From positions 372,001 to 436,000 of the forward strand of contig NZ_JAIUCY010000005.1 in the NCBI RefSeq assembly GCF_020179755.1: 64,000 nucleotides of DNA. The letters are read 5' to 3'. The position numbers and the translations under genes are program-made. Every line of letters starts with the position of its first letter. The stretch's first letter is position 1. Shown piece by piece: positions 40,132 through 49,722 of this stretch. The DNA is from Herbaspirillum sp. alder98 (lineage in GTDB: Bacteria > Pseudomonadota > Gammaproteobacteria > Burkholderiales > Burkholderiaceae_D). The notes beneath the pieces are model-generated. The model was not told where the DNA came from. It ran no database searches and saw only the letters and a list, made by a program, of their open reading frames with translations.

Positions 40132-40935
40132 TCATGAAATGGGCATCTTTACAGCGTTTTGCTGTGCCTCAATGTACTGGCTCGGCGCGACCCCAAGCAC
40201 GCGTCTAAATGCGGAAGAGAACGCGCTGGGACTTGCATAGCCAAGATCCAGTGCGACACGCGTCACGGATTCGCCGTCATTCAAACGGGCTATGGCACTG
40301 AGCAGGCAGACCTGCTGGCGCCAATCAGCAAAGCTCATGCCAGTCTGTTCGCGGAAGAAGCGGGTAAATGTTCGTCGACTCATGCTAACTTCCGCCGCCA
40401 TGTGATCGAGTCCGGTCGCAACCGACGGCGTATGAAACAGGCGTCGGCATGCCTCGGCCAAGCGAGGATCACGCGGCAGTGGTGCATGAAGTGAAAGACG
40501 AGGCATTGATGCGATCTCAGCAACAAGCAATGCCATCAGCTTGCCTGCACGCGCCTCTATTTCATACATCACTGGCAAATCAATCGCTTCCTCCAGCAGA
40601 TTCCTCAGCAACATCGAGACGCCGTAGACGCAGCAATCCATAGGCATTTGCGCGGCCATGGACGCCTCGGATGAGATGAATGCATTGAGCATGGTGACCG
40701 GCCCGCCCATCGTCATCGTGTGCGCCATGCCTGCGGGTATCCAGCAGGCACGTTGCGGCGGAACAAGCCATTGACCGGAACATGTGGACACACTAATGGT
40801 GCCGCGTGACGCAAACGCGAACTGGCCTCGTTGATGGGAATGCTGCGGGAACATCAATCCGGCCGCGAAATCGTTCGCGGTTACCACCACGCTTCGGGGC
40901 AGCTCTTCATAGAGATCTACGGACGTATTTCGCAT
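40132..40935 (-). CDS. AraC-family transcriptional regulator
   Basis: A 267-aa regulator with an N-terminal cupin-like sensor (about 1-150, including PQHSHQRGQF and WIPAGMAHTM) and two C-terminal helix-turn-helix motifs (about 165-260, including SRRTFTRFFREQTGMSFADWR and VALDLGYASPSAFSSAFRR, each split by a residue). It is divergent from the alpha/beta hydrolase gene, with a 145-bp shared gap before that gene's start, so it probably controls it. It resembles the AraC at 42141 in domain layout and in the WLVPPQ/WIPAG region, suggesting two paralogues in one island. Confidence 0.93.
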   Translation of the reverse strand: MRNTSVDLYEELPRSVVVTANDFAAGLMFPQHSHQRGQFAFASRGTISVSTCSGQWLVPPQRACWIPAGMAHTMTMGGPVTMLNAFISSEASMAAQMPMDCCVYGVSMLLRNLLEEAIDLPVMYEIEARAGKLMALLVAEIASMPRLSLHAPLPRDPRLAEACRRLFHTPSVATGLDHMAAEVSMSRRTFTRFFREQTGMSFADWRQQVCLLSAIARLNDGESVTRVALDLGYASPSAFSSAFRRVLGVAPSQYIEAQQNAVKMPIS

Positions 40936-41080
40936 GGCCCGAATTCTACAGCTAATGACCTATTTATGAATGCAGGCCATCGCTGACTCAATTACGATTC
41001 ACTTCGCTTCATGCTGCTCGGCATACCTTGGCCGTGCCGGTATCTGGCATCCCGAAAACCGCATCATCGTTGGAGTCACC

Positions 41081-41845
41081 ATGATCAATACCTTCCATCG
41101 AGTGGGGAATGGCCCGCATCCCGTCATCGTTTTGCATGGCTGGTTTGGCGACGCACATTCGTTCCAGCCCATCGAGCCTTGGCTATCCGGTCAAGCGTTC
41201 AGTTACATTTTTATGGATTACCGCGGTTACGGCGGTATGAAAGATGTGCCGGGACAGTACACGATAGAGGAAATCGCCAGCGATGCTTTGGCACTTGCAG
41301 ACACACTTGGATTTGATACGTTTAGCCTGGTAGGCCATTCGATGGGAGGCATGGCTATGGAACGCATTGCGATTCTTGCTCCTCGCCGGGTACGTGCGCT
41401 GTTTGGAATTTCGCCAGTGCCTTGCGGGGGAATTTCTTACGAGGCCTCCACGCGCCGCCTGCTGGAAGATGCGGCTGAAAATATCGCGCATCGGGAAACC
41501 ATCATCGATCGCAGCACCGGTGGCCGGTTGCCCCGATCCTGGATCGAGTGGAAAGCGGCCTATTCGCTCAGGCAGTCCTCGCCCGATGCATTTTCGGCCT
41601 ACTTTCGGACTTGGGCAGATACCGACTTCACAAACGAAATTCGCGGCCAGCATACGGTCAAGGTGGTGGTAGGAAGGCTCGATCCTACTTTCAACGCAGA
41701 ATTAATGGCGCAGACCTATCTGCGCCGATACGCGCATTCTACTGTCGATATCCTGGAGGAGGCGGGACATTATCCGATGAATGAAACCCCGCTTGCATTG
41801 GTAGCAGCGATGGAATCCTTCTTAATTGATAACGCCACCGTATGA
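41081..41845 (+). CDS. Alpha/beta hydrolase
   Basis: A 254-aa alpha/beta-fold hydrolase. The oxyanion loop is HGWFGDAHS, the nucleophile Ser sits in GHSMGG, the acid is likely the Asp in GRLDPTF and the catalytic His lies in EAGHYPMNETP. The ATG at 41081 has TTGGAG upstream and was chosen over an upstream frame beginning at 40970. The enzyme is soluble with no signal peptide. Small esterases, lactonases and haloperoxidase-like enzymes share this layout, so the substrate is undefined. It is divergent from an AraC regulator. Confidence 0.9.
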   Translation: MINTFHRVGNGPHPVIVLHGWFGDAHSFQPIEPWLSGQAFSYIFMDYRGYGGMKDVPGQYTIEEIASDALALADTLGFDTFSLVGHSMGGMAMERIAILAPRRVRALFGISPVPCGGISYEASTRRLLEDAAENIAHRETIIDRSTGGRLPRSWIEWKAAYSLRQSSPDAFSAYFRTWADTDFTNEIRGQHTVKVVVGRLDPTFNAELMAQTYLRRYAHSTVDILEEAGHYPMNETPLALVAAMESFLIDNATV

Positions 41846-42140
41846 GCTGAAAGCTATCACGCATGGCTGCGAGTCCCGGCTTGTAGAGGCATCCGCTATC
41901 TCACGATGCTGGATGCTTGCAGCCAGAAACAGACAACAAGCGTAGAGAAAAGATGTCGGCATATTTAACCGATCAGAACCATACGGAAGCCGTCCGACTT
42001 AAGATTTCTTCTACTGCAAAATCGATGCTCGAAGAAGACGCTGCAGAAAAGTAACTGATTCGAACGAGCGAATAATTAAAAATAAGACGACAATATATTT
42101 CAAATCGGCCAACTTCATCCCTTTCTTCTCTCCACATACC

Positions 42141-42980
42141 TTGGCAAGAGCCACTACCAAAGACATTGTCGTTGCCCAGGACGTGGACAGCGTTCCACGC
42201 TCGGTATATGCGCTCAGCGCTACCAGCATCGCGAAGGACTGGGAGCATGCAAAGCATCGCCATCGCAAGGCGCAACTGCTTTATTCAGTAAGAGGCGTGC
42301 TCAACTGTGAAATCGAGAATGGCGTCTGGATCGTGCCGCCTCAATGTGCCGTGTGGATTCCCGGCGACGTCGAACATTCCGCCCGAGGCTCCGGTATCAC
42401 CGAATGCTATTGCCTGTTTGTGGAACCCGATGCCACCCCCAACCTGGCGAACGAATGCTGCACCATTTCCGTTTCACCGTTGCTGCGCGAGCTTCTGCTG
42501 ACGGCAGCGGGGTTCTCCACACTCGGCAAACCGGGTGGCCGTGAAGAACGGCTGATTGCGACTCTGCTTGATGAGCTTGTGGCGGCACCCGTCGAAGACC
42601 TGCATTTGCCGATGCCGCGGGACAAGCGACTGCGCCGCCTGGTGAATTTGCTTCTGGCCGATCCTGCGGACAAGACCAGCAGGGAGGAATGGGCTGCTCG
42701 CATCGCCATGAGCGAACGAAGCATGAGCCGTTTGCTTCAGCAGCAGATCGGCATGAGCTTCGGGCGTTGGCGCCGGCAGTTGCACGTCATCCTGGCACTT
42801 CAGCGCCTGGCGGAAGGCGAGAGCGTGCAGACGGTCGCCCTGGAACTCGGCTATGAGAACGCCAGCGGCTTTGTCACCATGTTTCGCAAGGCGCTGGGCA
42901 AGCCACCGGCGCGCTATCTGTCGGAACGAGTGACAGGCAAGCACACGCTCTCGGTGCCGAGCATCGTACTTCCAGGCTGA
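42141..42980 (+). CDS. AraC-family transcriptional regulator (second)
   Basis: A 279-aa regulator with an N-terminal cupin sensor (HRHRKAQLLYSVRG and WIVPPQCAVWIPGDVEHSA around residues 40-80) and a C-terminal double helix-turn-helix (SERSMSRLLQQQIGMSFGRW and VALELGYENASGFVTMFRK). The longest frame starts with TTG at 42141 and has no clear Shine-Dalgarno sequence, so the true start may be a few codons downstream. It lies upstream of a TonB-dependent receptor and a siderophore-interacting protein on the same strand and may activate them in response to an imported siderophore. Confidence 0.9.
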   Translation: MARATTKDIVVAQDVDSVPRSVYALSATSIAKDWEHAKHRHRKAQLLYSVRGVLNCEIENGVWIVPPQCAVWIPGDVEHSARGSGITECYCLFVEPDATPNLANECCTISVSPLLRELLLTAAGFSTLGKPGGREERLIATLLDELVAAPVEDLHLPMPRDKRLRRLVNLLLADPADKTSREEWAARIAMSERSMSRLLQQQIGMSFGRWRRQLHVILALQRLAEGESVQTVALELGYENASGFVTMFRKALGKPPARYLSERVTGKHTLSVPSIVLPG

Positions 42981-43201
42981 TGCCGCTCGCTGTTTGAGAA
43001 CGTCATTTCAGCAATGCCATCCCGCTTCAAGTTCTGTTCCCAGGCGCTGGCGCCATAGCAAGCGGGCTAGCACTTGCCACTGCGAATTTTTCATTTTTTC
43101 ATTTGGCTGAATTGAATAATATTTTGTCCAAATTTCGCCATTCACCTATCGAAGTCACATAGTTAAATAGAGACCTCAAACAACAATGATTTCTATTTAT
43201 C

Positions 43202-45286
43202 GTGAATACCGTTTTTTCTCCAATCGCCGATTGTCCCGTGGCGTCTCCGCGCAGGCTCATGCTCTCGCGAGCAGTCAGCCAGGTAGCGCTTTCAGCGGCA
43301 ATGCTGGCGGGCGCACCGTACGTTTCGGCCGCCGAATCTGATCAGTCAGCGGCAAGCGACTCATCTGGCGCCTCAGCCGCCCTGCCCACGGTCGTCGTCA
43401 GCGCATCCGCCGGAGGCGTCGCTCAGGGGCTTGTCCAGGCGCCGGCATCCATCAGCGTCATTACTCGCCAGGAGCTCGAAGACAGACCGTACCGGGATCT
43501 GGCCGACGCGCTCTCTTCGGTTCCCGGTGTAATCACTACAGGCGGCAACGACCGCAAAGAAATCAGCATCAGAGGCATGGGCTCGGCCTATACACTCATG
43601 CTGATCGACGGCAAGCGGGTCGACTCGCGCGAGACCGGCCGGCTGTCAGACGGCTATGGCCAGATGAACGCATGGACGCCGCCGATCTCTGCAATCGAGC
43701 GGGTGGAAGTGGTGCGCGGACCTATGTCCGCGCTGTATGGCGCTGACGCAATGGGCGGCGTGATCAATATCATCACGCGCAAGGTCGCCAAGACGTGGAG
43801 CGGAGAAATCAGCGGTGATCTTCTCTTGCAACAGCATTCCGCATCGGGTGATGCCTATCAAGGCAGTTTCTTCCTGACCGGCCCGATCAGGAACGACCTG
43901 CTCGGCCTGCAAATCTATGGGCAGCACTCCACGCGCGATGAAGACAAGATTTACTTCGGCTATCGCAACAGCCAGCGCGACAACGTCAGCGTCAAACTGG
44001 CGCTGTCGCCGACACGGGATCACGATATCGTGTTCGAAGCCAATCACACCTCACAACGCATCCGCCAGGAACCGGGCAAATCGATCGATCCGGCTTGTGC
44101 CGCCTACACCTATCTGGGCTGTGCAGATCCTTACGACAAAAGTGTGGAGACCAACCGCTTCTCGCTGTCGCACACAGGGCGCTGGTCGTTCGGCACCTCG
44201 GAAACTTATGTGCAGCAAGAAGTCTTTGACGTCTCGCCGCAAGACGTCCGTCTCAAGAACACCGCATTCCGGACTTCATGGACGATCCCGAAGGACGAGC
44301 ATATCCTCACCGTCGGCATCAGTTACGATGAAAACGATCTGCACGATCGCTATTCGAACACGATCACCAATCTGTATGACGTCAAGCGCACTCAAAGGGC
44401 CTTGTTTGCCGAGGAGGTATGGCAGATGGCCGAAAGTTTCGCGTTGACCACCGGCGTGCGGGTCGACGACGACGACCGGTTCGGCAAACACTGGAGTCCG
44501 CGCGTCTATGGCGTCTGGACGATGGCACCGGCATGGACGCTCAAAGGCGGCGTGACGTCCGGCTTCAAATCTCCCGAACTGACGCAGGTCGCGCCCGGCT
44601 ACGCTTCATTGAGCGGGGTCGGCAATATCTACGGCAATGCCGGCCTGAAACCCGAAAAATCCCTGAATGAAGAAATCGGCCTGTCCTATCTGGGACAGGA
44701 CCGACTCAGCGCCAGCCTGACGCTGTTCAACAACAAGTTCAAGGACAAGATCACCACACTGGCCTGCGCTTCTGGGGATGCCTGCTATACGCTACCGGGC
44801 GGCGCCGGCTTCTACGGACCGCTCTCTCCCCAAACCTACGCCAATGTCGACCGGGCAACCACACGCGGAGTGGAAGCAACGCTTGGAGTTCCATTGACCC
44901 GCGCCATCACCCTGGATGCCAGCTATACCTATACCTACTCGCGTCAGGACTCCGGCGCGTATGCCGGCAAGCCCCTCAACAAACTGCCGCGCCACCTGCT
45001 GGCCAGCACGCTGACCTATCGGCCGTCTGACGCGCTCTCCGGGTGGGTACGCATGACCTACCGTGGCAAGGACAGCGACAACGTCGGCGGAATCTACGCC
45101 ATCTTGTCGCCGGTGGAGGCGCCTTCGTACACGATGTTCGATCTGGGCACGTCTTATCAGATCAACCGTTCATTGGGCGTGCGCGCCGCCATCTACAACA
45201 TCGGCGACAAGAAAATCCGCTATGCCGACTACGGCTATGTCGAAGACGGCCGTCGCCTGTGGCTCGGCATGACCGCCACATTCTGA
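43202..45286 (+). CDS. TonB-dependent siderophore-type outer-membrane receptor
   Basis: A 694-aa outer-membrane transporter, energised by TonB-ExbB-ExbD. There is a signal peptide (best from the internal ATG at 43259: MLSRAVSQVALSAAMLAGAP, cleaved after VSA). A TonB-box-like LPTVVVSASA follows, then the plug domain (about 70-185 with VRGPMSALYGADAMGGVINI), and a beta-barrel ending in a C-terminal Phe. The frame is also open to a GTG at 43202, which lacks a Shine-Dalgarno sequence. It resembles catecholate-siderophore receptors such as FepA/CirA, but the ligand is unproven. It precedes a siderophore-interacting protein by 46 bp. Confidence 0.95.
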   Translation: MNTVFSPIADCPVASPRRLMLSRAVSQVALSAAMLAGAPYVSAAESDQSAASDSSGASAALPTVVVSASAGGVAQGLVQAPASISVITRQELEDRPYRDLADALSSVPGVITTGGNDRKEISIRGMGSAYTLMLIDGKRVDSRETGRLSDGYGQMNAWTPPISAIERVEVVRGPMSALYGADAMGGVINIITRKVAKTWSGEISGDLLLQQHSASGDAYQGSFFLTGPIRNDLLGLQIYGQHSTRDEDKIYFGYRNSQRDNVSVKLALSPTRDHDIVFEANHTSQRIRQEPGKSIDPACAAYTYLGCADPYDKSVETNRFSLSHTGRWSFGTSETYVQQEVFDVSPQDVRLKNTAFRTSWTIPKDEHILTVGISYDENDLHDRYSNTITNLYDVKRTQRALFAEEVWQMAESFALTTGVRVDDDDRFGKHWSPRVYGVWTMAPAWTLKGGVTSGFKSPELTQVAPGYASLSGVGNIYGNAGLKPEKSLNEEIGLSYLGQDRLSASLTLFNNKFKDKITTLACASGDACYTLPGGAGFYGPLSPQTYANVDRATTRGVEATLGVPLTRAITLDASYTYTYSRQDSGAYAGKPLNKLPRHLLASTLTYRPSDALSGWVRMTYRGKDSDNVGGIYAILSPVEAPSYTMFDLGTSYQINRSLGVRAAIYNIGDKKIRYADYGYVEDGRRLWLGMTATF

Positions 45287-45332
45287 GCCATACCCCTTGC
45301 CATCTTTTTCACTTCGCACAAAAGGAAACACC

Positions 45333-46082
45333 ATGTCATCTGAACGCCCCCCGTATCAGCTGCACACCGTCACCGTAAAACGCAGCAAGCTCGTCACGCC
45401 GCACATGAAGAGACTGACCGTCGACGGCAGTTGCCTCTCTAGCCTGAAGCCTGAGCTACCGGCCCAGTGGTTCAAGCTCTTCGTCTCGATAGACTCGCCT
45501 GACGGAGGCCGGCAACGCAGCAGTGGTCGGGCGTATACCGTCCGCCATTTCGATTGGTCGACGCGCGAGCTTGATATCGATATATTTCTTCACGGCGACA
45601 CCGGGCCGGTATCCGCTTGGGCTGAGCGTGTGCGGGAGGGAGATCAATTCGAGATAAGCGACGTGCACCCGCGCAGCGGCTTTCAAATCGATCCGCAGAC
45701 ACATGACTACCTCTTGATCGGCGACGAGACGGCCCTGCCGGCAATCGGCGCCATTCTCGAAGCATTGCCTGAACATGCCAGGGTGCACGTCCTGGCCAGG
45801 GTCGGCAGTTTCATTGAGCAAGTCTATTTGCACAGTAAAGCCGAACTCACGCTGCACTGGCTCCATAGGGATGGCCATCCCGTGGCGGCGGGCCTGTCAT
45901 TGGAAGCGGCGCTGGAAACGATAGCGATTGCGCCGCTGGCCAGGATCATGGTGGCGGCGGAATCGTCGGAAGTGCAGGCGATCCGCAAGTCTTTAAATCT
46001 GCGCGGCATCGACCGTAGCCTCATCCATGCAGCAGGCTATTGGAAGCGCGGCGAAGCTGATCATCGTGACGAGAATGCATAG
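45333..46082 (+). CDS. Siderophore-interacting protein (ferric-siderophore reductase, ViuB type)
   Basis: A 249-aa cytoplasmic flavoprotein. The FAD-binding SGRAYTVRHFDW, the NAD(P)H-domain motif LLIGDETALPAIGAIL and the C-terminal AAGYWKRGE are hallmarks of the SIP family, which reduces Fe3+ in imported ferric siderophores to free the iron. The ATG at 45333 follows AAAGGAAACACC. Pairing with the TonB receptor supports one iron-acquisition operon. No inner-membrane ferrisiderophore transporter gene is present nearby. Confidence 0.93.
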   Translation: MSSERPPYQLHTVTVKRSKLVTPHMKRLTVDGSCLSSLKPELPAQWFKLFVSIDSPDGGRQRSSGRAYTVRHFDWSTRELDIDIFLHGDTGPVSAWAERVREGDQFEISDVHPRSGFQIDPQTHDYLLIGDETALPAIGAILEALPEHARVHVLARVGSFIEQVYLHSKAELTLHWLHRDGHPVAAGLSLEAALETIAIAPLARIMVAAESSEVQAIRKSLNLRGIDRSLIHAAGYWKRGEADHRDENA

Positions 46083-46442
46083 TTGCCGGAGATTTACGCC
46101 ATCAATCGCTGTATGCCTAAGCCTAGCCGCTACTAACTCTGCGAGGATCGAAGGACCGCGACCGGCCAGGAGCGGTCATCAAAAAACCTGAAATATGCAA
46201 TCACCAATGATTGGCCACGCCGTTCGCAGACTGATAGCCCGATACGGCGCACACGTTTCCTTTCGCGCTCGACAGAACATGCACCTGGCTCTAGGCAGAG
46301 GCATGACACTCGGACGTTCCTTGGCCAACCGGCCTGATCCAGGACTCTTCAAATCCCAATAAAGTGGATTCAGTATTTATTTATATTGTGGATTTACTAC
46401 CACGCTGCTTCCATTGTTGGATTCGCGCGACTTTGGGGAAGC

Positions 46443-46463
46443 TTCGCACATGGCAAGTGCGAA
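46443..46463. repeat. Perfect 7-bp hairpin in the pre-porin spacer
   Basis: TTCGCAC, a 7-nt loop (ATGGCAA) and GTGCGAA form a short dyad with flanking A-rich sequence. It could be a regulator site or a weak terminator. Confidence 0.4.
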
Positions 46464-46639
46464 ACAATAAAACCGGCGGTATTTTGCAAATAAATTGCAC
46501 CTTCGATGAGCGCCGAGATTAACTGGAAAACTCCCGATCTTGAGCCCAAGCCGGACTAAAGAAAAATAGGCCGTACTGATGCATCGCATAAAGCGATCAC
46601 ATTTGACGGCCTTTTCTGGCGGCCCGTAACATTGCCGTG

Positions 46640-46672
46640 CCTGTTCCTGTTCAACGAAACATTATGAACAGG
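46640..46672. repeat. CCTGTTC/GAACAGG inverted repeat in the pre-porin spacer
   Basis: Two overlapping CCTGTTC copies (46640-46646, 46646-46652) face an inverted GAACAGG (46666-46672) across a 13-nt loop, about 290 bp upstream of the porin start. It is a candidate regulator-binding site. Confidence 0.4.
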
Positions 46673-46817
46673 GAGAGCAGCTACACGGTCGCGCCTTCTG
46701 TCGCCGACCTTGCCGCGCACTTCGGTCTTGGGTGATTCCCCCGACTCCGCTTCTTTCCTTCCCGCTTTCTTCGCGTTACCAATTCTGGATATGGCCTGTT
46801 TTTTGCTTAAATTAAAT

Positions 46818-46830
46818 TGAATTCAGAATC
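46818..46830 (+). promoter_or_regulatory. Candidate GntR operator upstream of the porin gene
   Basis: TGAATTCAGAATC occurs here and in an identical 13-bp copy at 54868. A related palindrome is at 54631. It lies 130 bp before the GTG of the porin, close to its expected promoter. The motif is centred on the GAATTC dyad. Binding by the GntR regulator of this region is inferred, not shown. Confidence 0.55.
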
Positions 46831-46959
46831 TAGTATTTGATGTATCGCAAGACAGAGGAAGAAAACGCAACAGCGCCTGGCAGGCACATGCCGCCGCGAT
46901 CCGGGCAGGTCGCGCGATGGCATCCAGTCCATGACCCACTCCACCCATCGGGGAATCTT

Positions 46960-48132
46960 GTGAAGAAAAAATTCATCGCACCATTGCTGGCAGGCTTCGC
47001 TGCCATCGGCACCGCACACGCGCAATCGAGCGTGACCATCTACGGCATCGTCGACTACGGCGTCGAATACGTAACCAACAATGGCGGCGGCTCGATGCTC
47101 GGCGGCGTCAGCGGGGTCAAGCAAGGCAGTCGCCTCGGGTTCAAGGGCGTCGAAGATCTGGGGGCCGGCTCATCGGCGGTGTTCCTGCTGGAAAACGGCT
47201 TCAACGTCGGCACCGGCGCCGCCCAGCAAGGTGGATTGCTGTTCGGCCGACAGGCCTGGGTCGGGCTGGCCAATACCGGCTATGGCACCGTCACGATGGG
47301 TCGCCAATACGATTCGGTCGTCAGCAACGTTGCGTTCCTGCTGACCTCGCCGGTGATCGGCGGCGGCAATACCGCGCACGTCGGTGACCTGGACAACCTC
47401 AACAACACCAAGCGCGTCTCCAACTCGGTCAAGTACCGCACGCCCTCCCTGAACGGGATTACCGCAGATGTGGTCTACGGTTTTGGCGAGAGCGCCGGAT
47501 CGATGGGCCGCAACCAGATATGGTCGACCGGCCTGCGCTACGACGGTGGCCCACTGCAGATAGGCGCGGCGTACCTCAACGCACGCAATCCCAACCAGTC
47601 GTTCTTTGCCAGCGCACCAACGCTGACCACCGGCACCACCAACAACATGACGTCCAGTCCGGTCTATAGCGGCTACGCGTCGGCCAAGAGCTATCAGACC
47701 ATCGCTGCGATCGTCGACTACACCATCGGCAAGACCACCATCGGGCTCAACTACACCAACGTACAGTTCAAGGCACTGGGAGATACCAATAGCGGCCCGA
47801 ATCCACTGGGTTTAAGAGGCACTGCCAACTTCAACACTGCCGAGTTGAACCTGAAATACGTGGTCAGCCCCGCCACGGTGCTGGGTGCGGTCTACAACTG
47901 GACTCACGGCACCGGCGTCGGCGCGGTGGGAAAGTCGGACTATCACATGCTGTCGCTGGTATGGGACTACTTCCTGTCCAAGCGCACCGACGTCTACGTG
48001 CTCGGCTCTTACCAGATGGCCAGCGGCCAGGATTCCACCGGCAAGGCAGCGGTCGCGACCGTGCTGACCCTGTCGCCGTCGTCGACCAACCGCCAGGCGT
48101 TCATCATGGCCGGCGTGCGTCACACGTTCTGA
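46960..48132 (+). CDS. Gram-negative general porin (Omp32/OmpC type)
   Basis: A 390-aa trimeric outer-membrane porin. The signal peptide VKKKFIAPLLAGFAAIGTAHA is followed by QSSVTIYGIVDYGVEYV, the standard N-terminus of betaproteobacterial porins, and the protein ends in the terminal Phe of a beta-barrel (IMAGVRHTF). The GTG at 46960 has GGGGAATC upstream and was chosen over a longer frame from 46837 that gives an atypical N-terminus. It is upstream of an oligopeptide-type binding protein by 27 bp, so it likely provides outer-membrane entry for that ligand. Confidence 0.95.
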   Translation: MKKKFIAPLLAGFAAIGTAHAQSSVTIYGIVDYGVEYVTNNGGGSMLGGVSGVKQGSRLGFKGVEDLGAGSSAVFLLENGFNVGTGAAQQGGLLFGRQAWVGLANTGYGTVTMGRQYDSVVSNVAFLLTSPVIGGGNTAHVGDLDNLNNTKRVSNSVKYRTPSLNGITADVVYGFGESAGSMGRNQIWSTGLRYDGGPLQIGAAYLNARNPNQSFFASAPTLTTGTTNNMTSSPVYSGYASAKSYQTIAAIVDYTIGKTTIGLNYTNVQFKALGDTNSGPNPLGLRGTANFNTAELNLKYVVSPATVLGAVYNWTHGTGVGAVGKSDYHMLSLVWDYFLSKRTDVYVLGSYQMASGQDSTGKAAVATVLTLSPSSTNRQAFIMAGVRHTF

Positions 48133-48159
48133 GGCATCACATCAACAAAAGGAATGCAC

Positions 48160-49704
48160 ATGGATCACAATGACATCGAATCGAAGCGGCGCCAGTTCAT
48201 CCTGGGCAGCCTCGCCGCCGGCCTGGCGGCACCCTGGATACCGGCGCTGGCACAGGGAGCGAGTGGCGACAGCCTGACCATTTCCTATATCGCCGACGTA
48301 CCGACCTGGGACCCGACAGCGGTCACCGTGCCGCAAGCGCAGTCGATCTTCCAGACCGTGTTCGATTCGCCATTGCGCTATTCGCCGCAATTGAAGCTTG
48401 AGGGGCGCCAGATCAAGGAATGGAAATGGCAGGATAAAGAAGCACGGCGTCTCGAAGTGACACTGCGCGACGATATCCATTTCCACGACGGCTCGCGCCT
48501 GACCACGACCGATCTCAAGTACAGCCTCTACGACCGCCCGGCGGCCGACAAGAAACTGGCGATCGGCGGCATGCTCCCCACCCTGACCAATGTAGAAATC
48601 ATCTCGCCCACGCGTGCGGTCATGGTGTTCAGCAAGCCGACGCCAGCGGCGCCGACGTCGCTGGCGTTCCTGGCGGGCTACATCATCCCCAAGGCCTACA
48701 TGGAAAAAGTCGGCGCGGCCGGCTTTCAGGACAAGCCGGTCGGCGCCGGCCCCTATAAGGTGGTCGATTACCAGCGTGGCTCGCGCATCGTGCTGGAGGC
48801 GTTCGACAAGTATTGGGGCGGCAAGCCGGCGCTGCGCCAGGTGACCTTTGAAATCACCACCGAACCATCGGCGCGGGTGGCGGCGGTGGAGTCGGGACGG
48901 GCCGCCGTGGCGGTGCAGATCCCATTGCGTGAGGCGCAGCGCCTGGCCAAGGTCCCCGGCATCACGACCAAGATCTATCCGTATAGCGAGATCTACCTGC
49001 TGCGCCTGCCCAATTACGTCAAGCCGTTCGACGACGAGAACGTGCGCGCGGCAATGCATTACGCGATCGACACCGCAGCGCTGTCCAAGGCCTTCTACGG
49101 CGGCCAGGCGCGCCCGCTGTCGGTCACGGCGATTCCTGGCGGCCCGGCCGATGTGCCCGGCTTCACCGTGCCGTTCGATCCGCAGCGCGCTATCGCTGCG
49201 CTGGCCAAGTCGGGCTACGGCCCCAACAAGCCGGTGAAATTACCGTTCCTGACCACCAATGGCACCTTCCCCAGCGACTACGATATGGCACGCGCCATCG
49301 TCGGCATGTGGCAACGGGTGGGCATCCAGGCAGACCTGCAACAGACCACGCCGGCCAAGGTCACCAGCGAAGTCCAGGCAGGCAAGATGCCGGGGGCGTT
49401 GCTGTTCAGCTGGGCCAACTCCACGGGCGACCCGGAAAATTACACCGGCCGCATCCTCGATCCGAGGCTGCGCTTCTCGGCCTGGAAAGACGATGCGCTG
49501 GCGCCGCGCGTGGAAGCATTGATGACCGAGGTCGATGAAGCCAAGCGCCTGGCAGGGTATCAGGCGCTGGGGCGGGAGGCATCCGAGAAATCATGGGTGA
49601 TCCCGTTGCTGCAGGCGGTGTCGACGATTGCCTATCGCTCCGATGTGCAGGTCACCACCTTCGATAGCGGCTACATCCTCCCGGTGGAATACAAGCGCAG
49701 TTAA
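48160..49704 (+). CDS. Oligopeptide/nickel-type ABC substrate-binding protein
   Basis: A 514-aa solute-binding protein of family 5. The twin-arginine-type signal peptide (SKRRQFILGSLAAGLAAPWI, cleaved after ALAQ) suggests Tat export, unusual for most Opp/Dpp receptors. The mature part has the family 5 pattern with VPTWDPTAVTVPQAQSIFQT and a C-terminus in YKRS. The ATG at 48160 has AAGGA 6 nt upstream; an ATG two codons earlier is too close to it. It is the only receptor in the window that fits the ABC operon at 50.6-54.4 kb. The ligand is unknown; peptides, opines or glycosides are possible. Confidence 0.93.
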   Translation: MDHNDIESKRRQFILGSLAAGLAAPWIPALAQGASGDSLTISYIADVPTWDPTAVTVPQAQSIFQTVFDSPLRYSPQLKLEGRQIKEWKWQDKEARRLEVTLRDDIHFHDGSRLTTTDLKYSLYDRPAADKKLAIGGMLPTLTNVEIISPTRAVMVFSKPTPAAPTSLAFLAGYIIPKAYMEKVGAAGFQDKPVGAGPYKVVDYQRGSRIVLEAFDKYWGGKPALRQVTFEITTEPSARVAAVESGRAAVAVQIPLREAQRLAKVPGITTKIYPYSEIYLLRLPNYVKPFDDENVRAAMHYAIDTAALSKAFYGGQARPLSVTAIPGGPADVPGFTVPFDPQRAIAALAKSGYGPNKPVKLPFLTTNGTFPSDYDMARAIVGMWQRVGIQADLQQTTPAKVTSEVQAGKMPGALLFSWANSTGDPENYTGRILDPRLRFSAWKDDALAPRVEALMTEVDEAKRLAGYQALGREASEKSWVIPLLQAVSTIAYRSDVQVTTFDSGYILPVEYKRS

Positions 49705-49722
49705 GGATCAGGGAAGGAAAAT

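Larger units (their letters stand above)
46083..46817. other. Long gene-poor spacer upstream of the porin
   Basis: About 735 bp of lower GC content without a convincing gene. It contains hairpins (46443-46463 and 46640-46672), an AT-rich stretch near 46369-46395 that could be a promoter, and other short repeats. It may hold a non-coding RNA or the remains of a lost gene. Confidence 0.5.

Noticed and set aside
42981-43201. A Fur box before the TonB receptor
   Set aside because: AT-rich segments such as CAATGATTTCTATTTATC match the 19-bp consensus only weakly.
46377-46589. A 70-codon reverse-strand ORF in the pre-porin spacer
   Set aside because: No Shine-Dalgarno sequence, no recognisable features, Cys-rich random-looking composition.
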